In this document: positions 1 to 10,148 of the stretch, one piece after another | Numbering within the stretch: position 1 is the stretch's first letter | Layout of the letters: the number at the start of each line of letters is the position of its first letter | Assembly: GCF_004297125.1 (NCBI RefSeq) | Contig: NZ_SCVD01000012.1 | Span: 124,001-188,000, forward strand | Length of the DNA stretch: 64,000 bases | Direction: 5' to 3' | Origin: Phenylobacterium sp. | Lineage (GTDB): Bacteria; Pseudomonadota; Alphaproteobacteria; Caulobacterales; Caulobacteraceae | Made by a program: the position numbers and the translations under genes | Notes under the pieces: model-generated | Databases searched by the model: none | Seen by the model: only the letters and a program-made list of their open reading frames with translations | What the model was told of the DNA's origin: nothing

Positions 1-430
1 GCGAGCGCTCATACGTCAGGCGCGCCAATTCCACCTGCAGGCGGCCTTCGCGCGTCCGGGCGCGGCGGGCGAAGATCTCGAGGATCAGGCCCGTGCGGTC
101 GATGACCTTGGCGCTCCACGCCTTCTCCAGGTTCCGCTGCTGGACGGGAGTTAGCGCGTCGTCGATGACCACGACGTCCAGCTCCTCCACCTCCACCAGC
201 ACGCGGATCTCCTCCACCTTGCCCTTGCCGAACAAGGTGGCGGGCGTGAGCTGGCGAAGATTCACGACCATCGTCTCGCGGACCTCGAGGTCGAGGGCGA
301 GGGCGAGGCCGGCGGCCTCCTCCAGCCGGGCTTCTGGATGGCGCTCGGAGCCGCGGCCCTCCCGGTCCGGATGGATTACCAGGGCGCGCTGGACAGGCGC
401 CTCACGGTCTACAGATTTTGAAGTGCTCAA
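1..430 (-). CDS. hflX: GTPase HflX, N-terminal part (runs off left edge)
   Basis: Reading the minus strand from 430 gives about 143 residues that match the N-terminal domain of HflX, a ribosome-associated GTPase that rescues or splits stalled ribosomes. Recognisable stretches are [10 protein letters not shown], the [17 protein letters not shown] segment, and the [19 protein letters not shown] segment that leads into the GTPase linker. The GTPase domain itself lies outside the window. I chose the TTG at 430 because it overlaps the hfq stop as TTGA, which suggests translational coupling; no ATG or GTG lies nearby in this frame. It is the last gene seen in the dusB-ntr-hfq operon. Identity is firm; the start is an inference. 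Confidence 0.9.
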   Translation of the reverse strand, partial: MSTSKSVDREAPVQRALVIHPDREGRGSERHPEARLEEAAGLALALDLEVRETMVVNLRQLTPATLFGKGKVEEIRVLVEVEELDVVVIDDALTPVQQRNLEKAWSAKVIDRTGLILEIFARRARTREGRLQVELARLTYERS

Positions 431-672
431 TCGGCCTCGTCGTCGGCCGGCTCGTAAAGCTGCACGGGCTGGGCCGGCATAATGGTGGAGATGGCGTGCT
501 TATAGACGAGTTGGGATTGTCCGTCCCTGCGCAGCAGGACGCAGAAATTATCGAACCAGCTCACCACGCCCTGCAGCTTGACCCCGTTCACCAGAAAGAT
601 GGTGAGCGGCGTCTTGGACTTCCGCACGCTGTTGAGGAAGGTGTCCTGCAGGTTTTGTTTCTTGTCGCTCAC
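427..672 (-). CDS. hfq: RNA chaperone Hfq
   Basis: The 81-residue product is a near-textbook alphaproteobacterial Hfq. It has the Sm1 region ([21 protein letters not shown]), the [20 protein letters not shown] strand and the Sm2 motif [10 protein letters not shown], and ends in a short acidic tail. Hfq forms a hexameric ring that anneals small RNAs to mRNAs and affects RNA stability. An ATG-initiated frame could start further upstream at 720, but the family begins with (M)SxxKKQNLQ, so I use the GTG at 672, which has a GGAAAG ribosome-binding sequence just before it. It is followed by hflX with a TTGA overlap, the usual hfq-hflX pair. Confidence 0.96.
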   Translation of the reverse strand: MSDKKQNLQDTFLNSVRKSKTPLTIFLVNGVKLQGVVSWFDNFCVLLRRDGQSQLVYKHAISTIMPAQPVQLYEPADDEAD

Positions 673-769
673 GGCTTTCCGCCTTTTCGTTTTGATCGGG
701 CGGAAGATCCGCCCACACACAAGGTCACGCTAAGCCGCAAACGGCGGCCGTTGCAATCGCAGGCTCGAC

Positions 770-1633
770 TTAGATGGCCGTCGCCTGCGCGCGCTCGATA
801 TAGAGGCGACGGAGCCTCGACGCCACCGGTCCTGGCGAACCATCGCCCACAGGCTTGCCATCGACCGCGATCACCGGCAGCACCAGGGTGCCTGCGCCGG
901 TGATGAAGGCCTCCTTCGCCGCCCGCGCCTCGTCGGGGGTGAACGGCCGCTCCTCCACCTTCAGCCCGGCCTCGCGGGCCACTTCGAGCAGGGAAAGCCG
1001 GGTGACGCCGCGCAGGATGTTGGCGTTGGTGTCGCGCGTCCGTAGGATGCCATCGCCATCCACGATCCAGGCGTTGGAGGAGGCGCCCTCGGTGACCAGC
1101 CCCAGGTCGTCGACGAACCAGGCCTCGACCGCGCCGACCTCGCGGGCCTTCTGCTTGGCAAGCGCGTTCGGCAGCAGGCCCACCGTCTTGATGTCGCAGC
1201 GGCCCCAGCGGTTCTCCGGCGTGGTGACCACCGATACGCCCTTGGCGGCGCGGGCTTCGGAAGCCTCGCGGTCCACCCGGCTCACGGTGATCACGACGGC
1301 CGGCCGCGTCCCGGGGGCCGGGAAGGCGTGATCGCGGGTCGCGACGCCGCGGCTGACCTGGAGATAGACCAGGCCCTCGCGGATGCGGTTGCGGCGCACG
1401 GTCTCCTTCAGCACCGTCGTCAGCGCCGCCCGGCTCATCGGCATGTCGATGCCCAGCTCCGACAGGCTGCGCTCCAGGCGCACGAAATGCCCCTCGGGAT
1501 CGGCCAGCTTGCCGCCGAACAGAGCCCAGACCTCGTAGACCGCATCGGCGAACTGATAGCCGCGGTCCTCGATGTGGACGAAGGCCTCCGCCTTTTGGAC
1601 GAAGCGTCCGTTCACATAGGCAATGCGCGTCAA
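770..1633 (-). CDS. dat: D-amino-acid aminotransferase (class IV PLP enzyme)
   Basis: The 287-residue protein is a fold-type IV aminotransferase. It begins with YVNGRFV, followed by IEDRGYQFADAVYEV, a pattern typical of D-alanine/D-amino-acid aminotransferases. The likely PLP-binding lysine is K149 in the DIKTVGLLPNALAK segment, and the cofactor-binding VTEGASSNAWIV segment follows. The expected reaction is transfer of the amino group between D-amino acids and 2-oxo acids, giving D-glutamate or D-alanine for peptidoglycan. Its ATG overlaps the ntrX stop as ATGA, so it is probably translated with ntrX. A branched-chain or 4-amino-4-deoxychorismate enzyme of the same fold is possible but less likely given the N-terminal motif. 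Confidence 0.85.
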   Translation of the reverse strand: MTRIAYVNGRFVQKAEAFVHIEDRGYQFADAVYEVWALFGGKLADPEGHFVRLERSLSELGIDMPMSRAALTTVLKETVRRNRIREGLVYLQVSRGVATRDHAFPAPGTRPAVVITVSRVDREASEARAAKGVSVVTTPENRWGRCDIKTVGLLPNALAKQKAREVGAVEAWFVDDLGLVTEGASSNAWIVDGDGILRTRDTNANILRGVTRLSLLEVAREAGLKVEERPFTPDEARAAKEAFITGAGTLVLPVIAVDGKPVGDGSPGPVASRLRRLYIERAQATAI

Positions 1634-3027
1634 ACTCCGGCCTCCTCGGCTTCCAGCGCCCGGGCCCCCGAGAGCCCCAGCGACTTCAGCTTACGGTGCA
1701 GCGCCGAGCGTTCCATGCCGATGAAGGCTGCGGTCCGTGAAATATTGCCCGAGAAACGAAGCATCTGGGCGTTCAGGTACTCGCGCTCAAACACCTCCCG
1801 GGCTTCGCGCAGCGGCAGGGCGATGATCCGTTCGGCCCCGAGCGAGGACGACTGGTCGTTCACCGACGCTTCCGGCGGCAGCATGTCGGCGGTGATCGGG
1901 TCGGAGGGCGCGCCCGAGGCCAGGATCAGCATCCGTTCCACATTGTTCTTGAGCTGGCGCAGGTTGCCCGGCCAGGCGCGGACCTGGAGCATGGCCAACG
2001 CATCGTCCGACAGCTTGCGCCGCGCCAGGCCGGAGGCCTCGCAGATCCGCGCGATGAAGTCCTCGACCAGTTCCGGTATGTCCTCCCGGCGCTCGGAGAG
2101 GCCCGGCACGTTCACCGGCACGACATTCAGGCGGTGGAACAGGTCCTCGCGGAAGCGGCCGGCCGAGATCTCCTCGCGCAGGTCCTTGGAGGTGGAGGAG
2201 ATCACGCGCACGTCCACCTGCACGTCGGCGTCGCCCCCGACCCGCCGGAACCGCTGCTCGACCAGGACGCGCAGGATGCGGCCCTGAGTCTCCCGCGGCA
2301 TGTCGGCCGCCTCGTCGAGGTAGAGCGTCCCACCGTGGGCGCGCTCGAACACTCCGATCTTGGCCGGGCGGCCGCCCGCGCCCTCCTCGCCGAACAGTTC
2401 CACGTCCATGCGTTCGGGGGTCATCCCGGCCGCGCCGATGGGCACGAACTCGTTGCGGGCGCGGTGGCTCGCGTCGTGGATCAGGCGCGCCACGGTCTCC
2501 TTGCCGGAGCCGGCGGGGCCGGAGATCAGCACGCGGCTGTTGGCCCCGGCCAGCTTGGCGATCATCTGGCGCAGCTGCTGGGCGGCCATCGACTTGCCGA
2601 TCAGGCCTTCGGGCGTGATCGCCTGGGCGCGCAGGCGGCGGTTCTCGCGGCGCAGGTTGGTGGTCTCCAGGGCGCGCTCGACCACCAGCAGCAGACGGTC
2701 GGACTTGAACGGCTTCTCCAGGAATTCGTAGGCGCCGCGCTTGATCGAACTGACCGCGGTCTCGATGTTGCCGTGGCCCGAGATCATGATCACCGGCAGG
2801 TCCGCGTCCAGGGCCTTGACCATGTCCAGGAGCTCCAGCCCGTCCATCCCGCCGCCCTGCATCCAGATATCCAGGATTAGCAGCGCGGGCTTGCGGGCGC
2901 GGACGGCCGCGAGCGCGCTCTCCGAGTCATTCGCCGTGCGAACGTCATAACCCTCGTCGGTCAGGATCCCCGCCACCAGGTCGCGGATATCCGCTTCGTC
3001 GTCGACCACCAGAACGTCAGCCGCCAT
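1630..3027 (-). CDS. ntrX: Response regulator NtrX (AAA+ type, no GAFTGA)
   Basis: The 465-residue protein has a receiver domain (acidic D10/E11, phospho-acceptor D53 in LLILDIWMQGG, K106 in EKPF), an AAA+ central domain and a Fis-type helix-turn-helix at the end (NISRTAAFIGMERSALHRKL). Walker A is GPAGSGKE at about 170-177 and Walker B is LYLDEA at about 235-240. The region after ELFG (210-213), where sigma-54 activators carry GAFTGA, reads EEGAGGRPAKIGVFERA, so the sigma-54 contact loop is absent. NtrX is the partner of the sensor NtrY, which lies just upstream, and controls nitrogen, redox and envelope functions in alphaproteobacteria. Confidence 0.95.
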   Translation of the reverse strand: MAADVLVVDDEADIRDLVAGILTDEGYDVRTANDSESALAAVRARKPALLILDIWMQGGGMDGLELLDMVKALDADLPVIMISGHGNIETAVSSIKRGAYEFLEKPFKSDRLLLVVERALETTNLRRENRRLRAQAITPEGLIGKSMAAQQLRQMIAKLAGANSRVLISGPAGSGKETVARLIHDASHRARNEFVPIGAAGMTPERMDVELFGEEGAGGRPAKIGVFERAHGGTLYLDEAADMPRETQGRILRVLVEQRFRRVGGDADVQVDVRVISSTSKDLREEISAGRFREDLFHRLNVVPVNVPGLSERREDIPELVEDFIARICEASGLARRKLSDDALAMLQVRAWPGNLRQLKNNVERMLILASGAPSDPITADMLPPEASVNDQSSSLGAERIIALPLREAREVFEREYLNAQMLRFSGNISRTAAFIGMERSALHRKLKSLGLSGARALEAEEAGV

Positions 3028-3037
3028 CAGGTCTTCC

Positions 3038-5251
3038 TCACTTGGCCGTCATGGCCGCGGTTGGTTTTGCCGCGCGCGGAATCGGCGCCGCCGGCAGGCG
3101 CAGGATCGCCAGCGCCCCCTGCCCCCGCCGCGCGTCGGCCAGTTCCAGGTCGCCGCCATGGTCTTCCAGAATGCGCTTGACGATCGCCAGGCCCAGGCCG
3201 GTGCCTTTCTCGCGGGTCGTCACATAGGGTTCGGTAAGCCGGTCACGGTCCTTGGCGGGTAGGCCCACCCCATTGTCCTCGACTTCGATGGACACCGAGG
3301 CGTCCTCCACGATCAGCCGCGTGGTGATGCGGCCCTTCGCGCGCGGGGATTTGGCGCGGCGCGCCTCCACCGCCTCGGCGGCGTTCTTCAGGACATTGGT
3401 CAGAGCCTGGCCGATCATCCGACCGTCCGCGTAGAGCGTGGCGTCGGCCGACATCTCCTCCAGCTCGACGGTGACATCGGGGCTCGCGACCCGTTGGGCG
3501 AAGACCGCGGCGCGCACCAGCTCGCCGGCTTCGAGCTTCGCGAACTTGGGCGCCGGCATCCGGGCGAAGGCCGAGAACTCGTCGACCATCCGGCCGATGT
3601 CGCCGACCTGGCGCACGATGGTGTCGGTGCAGCGGTCGAAGGTCTCCAGCTCGGATTCGGCGATGTCCTTGCGGTATTTGCGGCGCAGCCGCTCGGCGGA
3701 GAGCTGGATCGGGGTCAACGGGTTCTTGATCTCGTGGGCGATCCGGCGGGCCACGTCGCGCCAGGCCGCGTTGCGCTGCGCCGCCACCAGCCGGGTCACG
3801 TCGTCGAAAGTCAGCACCAGGCCGCCCTCGCTCTGGCTGGCCCGGACCCGAAGGCGGCGGTTGTCGCGCCCGCGCACGATGTCGATCTCCTCCTCCGCCT
3901 CGCCGCCCCGACCCGCCGCGGCCAGCTCGGCGAACTCCGGCACCACATCCGGCAGCTTGCGTCCCCGGCCCAGGTTCTCGGGCAGGGCCAGCAGGACGGC
4001 CGCCTGGCGGTTGGCGACCGAGATCCGGCCGTCCGGATCCAGGCCGATGACGCCCGCGCTGACCTCGGTCAGCACCGTCTCGATGAACTGGCGCCGCTCC
4101 TCGGCCTCCTCGCCCGCGCGCCGCAAGGCTTCCTGCTGCGCCTGAAGATCGTGCGTCATGCTATTGAAAGCGCGGGACAAGACAGCGATCTCATCCGGGT
4201 CGGCGTCGGCGTCCACGCGCGCGCTCAGGTCGCCGCCGGCGACCCGTCCGGCGGCCTGCACCAGGCGGGCCACGGGGGCGGAAATCGCGTTCGCCGCGGC
4301 CAACCCCAGCCACACCGCGCCCACCAGCACCAGCAACGCAGTCTCGGCGTAGCTCAGGACAAAGATCGTCTGGACCCGGCCGCGGTTCTCCTTGACCTCA
4401 CGGTACGAGACCAGGGAGCTCTCCGCCTCGCGCAGATGCGCCACGATGCCGGTTCCCAAGGGCCGGACGGCGTAGACATAGACGTTGCGATAGTCCGGCA
4501 GGCGATACAGGGCGCGAATGACGTCGTCGGCGTGGACATAGATCTCGCCCTGATCGGCCGACTCGTAGGCGGCCGCCGGCAGCTTCTGGTAGGCCGGAGC
4601 GCCGGAGGCTTCCGACTGGGCCAGGATGCGGCCCTGCTTGTCCACCAGGTAGAGGGCGGGGACATCGTGGTATGACGCCAGCGCCTGGAGCGCGCCGTTC
4701 AGCCGCTCCGGCTGCCCCTGCAGGCCCGGCGCCTCGCGATTGAGGTCGAGGGCCATCGCCGTGACGCGGTCCGCCGTCGCCCGGGTTTGTTCTTCGATAT
4801 ATGATCGGAAGACGGTGGCTGAATTCTCCACCACCGTCTGGACGCGGGCGCTGAACCAGTTCTCGACGCCCTGGGTGACCAGCACCCCGTAGAAGAGGAA
4901 CACCACCGCCGCCGGCGCGGCCGCCGCCAGGGCGAAAAGGCGCACGAAGCGGACGTGCAGTCGCGCACCGGCGTCGCGGGAGCGGGCGTCGAGCAGCTCG
5001 ATGATCCGCAGGACGACGGCGATCATCAGGCCGATGATCAGGATCAGGTTGAGGCCCAGGACCGTCAGGATCAGTTGGCTGGCCGGCCCGAGCGGGCCTT
5101 TCTCGGGCGGCGAGGCGGCGAGCACGATGGCCACGCCCGTCAGCACGGCCGCGATGCCGTAGCCGACGCCGAGCACAACGCGGGACCTGAGGGCGTTCCG
5201 GATGCGGGCCAGGACCGGATGTCGGAACGCGGGATGCGCAAGCAACGCCAT
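3038..5251 (-). CDS. ntrY: Sensor histidine kinase NtrY
   Basis: The 737-residue protein is a large membrane sensor kinase. Hydrophobic segments lie at about 25-47, 58-83, 104-126 and 296-322. The long stretch between the last two (about 127-295) would form the periplasmic sensor region. A HAMP linker (about 322-375) and a PAS-like region (about 390-490) follow, then the H-box [13 protein letters not shown] with H506 and the ATP-binding boxes VEDNGVGLP and GTGLGLAIVK near 650-690. The last two lie in a typical HATPase domain. It should phosphorylate NtrX, encoded 10 bases downstream. A gap of about 100 bases separates it from ntrC, so an internal promoter is possible. Confidence 0.95.
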   Translation of the reverse strand: MALLAHPAFRHPVLARIRNALRSRVVLGVGYGIAAVLTGVAIVLAASPPEKGPLGPASQLILTVLGLNLILIIGLMIAVVLRIIELLDARSRDAGARLHVRFVRLFALAAAAPAAVVFLFYGVLVTQGVENWFSARVQTVVENSATVFRSYIEEQTRATADRVTAMALDLNREAPGLQGQPERLNGALQALASYHDVPALYLVDKQGRILAQSEASGAPAYQKLPAAAYESADQGEIYVHADDVIRALYRLPDYRNVYVYAVRPLGTGIVAHLREAESSLVSYREVKENRGRVQTIFVLSYAETALLVLVGAVWLGLAAANAISAPVARLVQAAGRVAGGDLSARVDADADPDEIAVLSRAFNSMTHDLQAQQEALRRAGEEAEERRQFIETVLTEVSAGVIGLDPDGRISVANRQAAVLLALPENLGRGRKLPDVVPEFAELAAAGRGGEAEEEIDIVRGRDNRRLRVRASQSEGGLVLTFDDVTRLVAAQRNAAWRDVARRIAHEIKNPLTPIQLSAERLRRKYRKDIAESELETFDRCTDTIVRQVGDIGRMVDEFSAFARMPAPKFAKLEAGELVRAAVFAQRVASPDVTVELEEMSADATLYADGRMIGQALTNVLKNAAEAVEARRAKSPRAKGRITTRLIVEDASVSIEVEDNGVGLPAKDRDRLTEPYVTTREKGTGLGLAIVKRILEDHGGDLELADARRGQGALAILRLPAAPIPRAAKPTAAMTAK

Positions 5252-5353
5252 TAACCGCGAAGCCTAGGCGCCTGTGCCCCAAAATCAACAGCTATGTTGC
5301 CGCGCTGCACGGCAACGGTTGGCCAAGGCCGAGCCGCCGCCCCGCAAGCGCCG

Positions 5354-6775
<1,422 letters not shown>

Positions 6776-7891
6776 CTAGGTTGCGTCCTCGTGAGCCGCG
6801 ATCGGCAGCAGCACCCGGAAAACGGTCCGGCCGGGCTCCGATTCGAAATCGATGAGGCCGCCGTGGCCGGCGACCAGCTTGGCGACCAGGGCGAGGCCCA
6901 GGCCCGCGCCGTTATTCTTGGAGGTGACGAAGGGCTGGAACAGGCTTTCGCGGATGTGCTCCGGCACCCCCGGGCCATTATCGACCACCCGGACTTCCAA
7001 CGGCGCGCCGCGCAGCGCCTGACCCTTGGCCGAGCGCACCCGCACACCGTGACGATAGGCGGTGTGGATCGAGACCTCGCCGCGCCCGTCGTTACGCGAG
7101 TGGGCGGCTTCGGCGGCGTTCTTCACCAGGTTCAGGAAGATCTGGATGAGCTGGTCCTCGTCGCCCGGAACCGGCGGGAGCGAGGGGTCGTAGCTCTCCT
7201 TCAGGCCCAGGCCCTCGGCGAAGCCGTTGGTGGCCAGCGCCCGGACCCGGTCCAGGATCTGGTGGATGTTGATCGGCGCGAGATTGGGCAGGGCGTCGTC
7301 GGAAAAGGCCTCCATCCGATCCACCAGCCGGCGGACGCGATCCGTTTCGTCCACGATAAGCTGCGCCAGCGGCACATCCTCGGCCTTGGCTCCGGACTTC
7401 AGGAGCTGGGCCGCGCCCCGGATGCCGGCCAGCGGATTCTTGATCTCGTGGGCCAGCATGCGGCCCAGGCCGACCAGCGAGCGCAGGCCCGCCGCCTCGT
7501 GGGCGCCGCGCTCGTTGCCCAGGCCGTTCTTCACCGTAAGGGTCAACAGCACCGAGCCGTCGCCCAGCGGGGCGGCGGCCCCGTCGGCCTCGAACGGCGG
7601 CAGGCCGAAGAGGCTGATGTGGATGCCGCGTTCCCGGACCCTGGCGTCCTCCTCGATGGCGCGGTTCAGCAGCGACACCAAGGCCGAGCCGTGCGGCAGC
7701 GCCGCTCGGAACCGGCCACGGGCCAGCAGCCCCAGCCCCTGGCCGAACAAGGCCTCGGCGGCCTCGTTGACCGCCGTCAGCGAGCCCTCGGCGTCCACCA
7801 CGAGGGCGGGGTCCGGACTGAGCTCGAAGGCCGCGGCCTTCAGGGCGTCCATATCGACGCCCTTTTCCTGAAACTTGATCTTCCCGCTCAT
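6776..7891 (-). CDS. ntrB: Nitrogen sensor histidine kinase NtrB
   Basis: The 371-residue protein has no membrane segments. It contains a PAS domain (about 18-125, [15 protein letters not shown] onward), a dimerisation/phospho-acceptor domain with H148 in [13 protein letters not shown], and an ATP-binding domain with VVDNGPGVP and GAGLGLALV. These are the features of cytoplasmic NtrB (GlnL), which phosphorylates or dephosphorylates NtrC under control of PII protein. I chose the ATG at 7891 because it overlaps the dusB stop as ATGA; an in-frame extension upstream is low-complexity shadow sequence inside dusB. It lies between dusB and ntrC, the usual alphaproteobacterial order. Confidence 0.94.
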   Translation of the reverse strand: MSGKIKFQEKGVDMDALKAAAFELSPDPALVVDAEGSLTAVNEAAEALFGQGLGLLARGRFRAALPHGSALVSLLNRAIEEDARVRERGIHISLFGLPPFEADGAAAPLGDGSVLLTLTVKNGLGNERGAHEAAGLRSLVGLGRMLAHEIKNPLAGIRGAAQLLKSGAKAEDVPLAQLIVDETDRVRRLVDRMEAFSDDALPNLAPINIHQILDRVRALATNGFAEGLGLKESYDPSLPPVPGDEDQLIQIFLNLVKNAAEAAHSRNDGRGEVSIHTAYRHGVRVRSAKGQALRGAPLEVRVVDNGPGVPEHIRESLFQPFVTSKNNGAGLGLALVAKLVAGHGGLIDFESEPGRTVFRVLLPIAAHEDAT

Positions 7892-8895
7892 GCAGCCAGC
7901 CTGTGGTCTGGAGGTCCCCAGAGGGCTTGCAGCCCCCTCTCGACCGATCGGGCGTCCTCCAGGCGGCACAGGGCCGCGCGCGCTTCTCTCCGGGCCGTAG
8001 CACAGGCTGGCCAGGGGGCGTTTTCGATGTAGGCGGCCAGGTGCTTGCGGAATATCCGCAAGCCCAGGCGCTCGCCGTAGAATTCCAGGCTCTCGCGCAG
8101 GTGCGCGGTCGCGATGGCGAGGCGGGCCTCGGCGCCCGGCGCCTCGAAGGCGCGGCCGTCCAGCTCGGCCTCGAGCTGCGCCGCGATCCACGGCTTCCCG
8201 TAGACCCCACGCCCGACCATCACCGCATCCGCTCCGGACGCGGCCAAGGCGGCCCGCGCGCTCGGGCCGTCGACGATGTCGCCGTTGGCGATGACCGGGA
8301 TCGAGACGGCGTCCTTCACCGGCCGGATGGCGGCCCAGTCGGCGGCGCCCTTGTAGAACTGGCAGCGGGTGCGGCCATGGACGGTCACCGCCCGCACGCC
8401 GATCGCCTCGGCCCGCGCGGCGAGTTCGGGCGCGTTGCGGTAGCCGTCATCCCAACCCAGGCGCATTTTCACGGTCACCGGCACATCGACAGCTTCCACC
8501 GCCGCGGCCATCAGCTCGGCGGCGAGTTCCGGCTCGCGCATCAGGGCCGAACCTCCATAGCCACCGGTCACCTCACGCGCCGGGCAGCCGAAGTTGAGGT
8601 CGATGATCTCGGCCCCGGCCTCGGCGGCCAGGCGCGCGCCCTCGGCGATGTGGACGGGGTTGCGGCCGACGAGCTGCACGACCATCAGCGGCAGCCCCTC
8701 GCCAACCGCGGCGCGGCGCACCACGTCGGGCCGGCCTTTGGAGAACTCGGCGCAGGCGACCATCTCGGTCGCGACATAGGACGCGCCAAGCCGGCTGGCG
8801 GCGCGGCGGAACGGCAAGTCGGATATGCCGGTCATCGGCGCGATCCAGACCCGCCCCCCGACCTTCACTCCGCCGATATCGAGCGCGATGCTCAT
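7888..8895 (-). CDS. dusB: tRNA-dihydrouridine synthase DusB (NifR3)
   Basis: The 335-residue protein is an FMN-dependent tRNA-dihydrouridine synthase. It has the N-terminal [14 protein letters not shown] barrel start, EMVACAEF, the catalytic-cysteine motif NFGCPAREV (C104), VTVKMRLGW and the phosphate-binding VIANGDI and [10 protein letters not shown] segments. It reduces a uridine in the tRNA D-loop using NADPH. As nifR3 it heads the ntr operon in many alphaproteobacteria, and here it overlaps ntrB by four bases. The roughly 100-base gap upstream, shared with the divergent ispDF gene, should hold both promoters. Confidence 0.95.
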   Translation of the reverse strand: MSIALDIGGVKVGGRVWIAPMTGISDLPFRRAASRLGASYVATEMVACAEFSKGRPDVVRRAAVGEGLPLMVVQLVGRNPVHIAEGARLAAEAGAEIIDLNFGCPAREVTGGYGGSALMREPELAAELMAAAVEAVDVPVTVKMRLGWDDGYRNAPELAARAEAIGVRAVTVHGRTRCQFYKGAADWAAIRPVKDAVSIPVIANGDIVDGPSARAALAASGADAVMVGRGVYGKPWIAAQLEAELDGRAFEAPGAEARLAIATAHLRESLEFYGERLGLRIFRKHLAAYIENAPWPACATARREARAALCRLEDARSVERGLQALWGPPDHRLAA

Positions 8896-8994
8896 TAAAT
8901 AGTCACCCCTATCGCCGCCTTTTTAGGCACATGTAACCGCGACGTAAAGCGCGAAAGCTGGAACAAAGCGGCGCAGTTCCCTAAAGCGACGGGC

Positions 8995-10140
8995 ATGAGT
9001 TTCTCCGCGGTGATCGTGGCGGCCGGCGACGGCCTTAGGGCTGGGCCCGGCGAGCCCAAGGCGTGGCGCGACCTGGGCGGGCGTCCCATGGTTCGCTGGT
9101 CGGTGGAAGGCCTGCTGGCGGCGGGGGCTCGAGAGGTCGTGGTCGTCGTAGCCCGCGACCGTCTGACGCACGCCGACGAGGCTCTCGTCGGTCTCGATGG
9201 CTGGAAAGCCGTGACCGGCGGCAAGACCCGGGCCGAATCGGTCCAGGCGGGGCTCGCGGCGATCACCGCCAAGGCGGCCCAGCCGGTGCTGATCCATGAC
9301 GCCGCGCGCCCCTTCGTCGGCCGGGCTCACGTGGATCGCCTGCTGGCGGCCCTGGACCTCGCCGATGGCGCGATCCCCACCCTGCCCGTCCCCGATACGC
9401 TGAAGCGCGGCGAAGGCCTGGTGGACGAGACGGTCTCCCGCGACGGGCTGTGGCGCGCCCAGACCCCGCAGGCGTTCCGCTTCGGCAAGCTCAAGGCCGC
9501 CTACCGCCGGTGGCCGGCGGGCGAGGAGCCCACCGACGACGCCTCGGTCATGGAACGCGCGGGCGGCCACGTGGCCATGGTCCCAGGCGACCCGATGCTC
9601 ATGAAGCTGACCTATCCCGAGGACTTCATGCTGGCGGAACAGCTCTCGGCCGGCCGGCGGATCGTGCGGATGGGCCAGGGCATCGACGCCCACCGCTTCG
9701 GGCCTGGCGACGTCGTCTGGCTGTGCGGCATCCGCATCCAGCACGACCTGGGCCTGATCGGCCATTCCGACGCCGATTGCGGCCTGCACGCCCTGACCGA
9801 CGCGGTTCTGGGCGCGATCGCCGACGGCGACATCGGCGAGCACTTCCCGCCGTCCGACCCCCGCTGGAAAGGCGCCTCGTCGGACCGCTTCCTGCTTCAT
9901 GCGGTGAGCCGGGTGGCGGCGCGCGGCGGCCGCATCCTCAACGCCGACGTCACGCTCATCTGCGAGCGCCCCAAGGTGAAGCCGCACCGCGACGCCATGC
10001 GCGGCCGGATCGCCGAGCTGTTGGGCCTTCCCATCGACCGGGTCAGCGTCAAGGCGACCACGACCGAGGGGATGGGCTTCACCGGCCGCGAGGAAGGCCT
10101 GATGGCCCAGGCCGTCGTGGCGGTCGAGACGCCGATCTAG
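8995..10140 (+). CDS. ispDF: Bifunctional IspD/IspF of the MEP pathway
   Basis: The 381-residue protein fuses two isoprenoid enzymes. Residues 1 to about 220 are IspD, 2-C-methyl-D-erythritol 4-phosphate cytidylyltransferase, with the nucleotide-binding [12 protein letters not shown] segment and [11 protein letters not shown]. Residues from about 223 on are IspF, the 2,4-cyclodiphosphate synthase, with the metal-binding GIDAHRF and [12 protein letters not shown] motifs and [16 protein letters not shown] at the end. The fused form is common in alphaproteobacteria. It is transcribed away from dusB and ends eight bases before the convergent membrane/spermidine-synthase-like gene. Confidence 0.96.
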   Translation: MSFSAVIVAAGDGLRAGPGEPKAWRDLGGRPMVRWSVEGLLAAGAREVVVVVARDRLTHADEALVGLDGWKAVTGGKTRAESVQAGLAAITAKAAQPVLIHDAARPFVGRAHVDRLLAALDLADGAIPTLPVPDTLKRGEGLVDETVSRDGLWRAQTPQAFRFGKLKAAYRRWPAGEEPTDDASVMERAGGHVAMVPGDPMLMKLTYPEDFMLAEQLSAGRRIVRMGQGIDAHRFGPGDVVWLCGIRIQHDLGLIGHSDADCGLHALTDAVLGAIADGDIGEHFPPSDPRWKGASSDRFLLHAVSRVAARGGRILNADVTLICERPKVKPHRDAMRGRIAELLGLPIDRVSVKATTTEGMGFTGREEGLMAQAVVAVETPI

Positions 10141-10148
10141 GATCTAGC

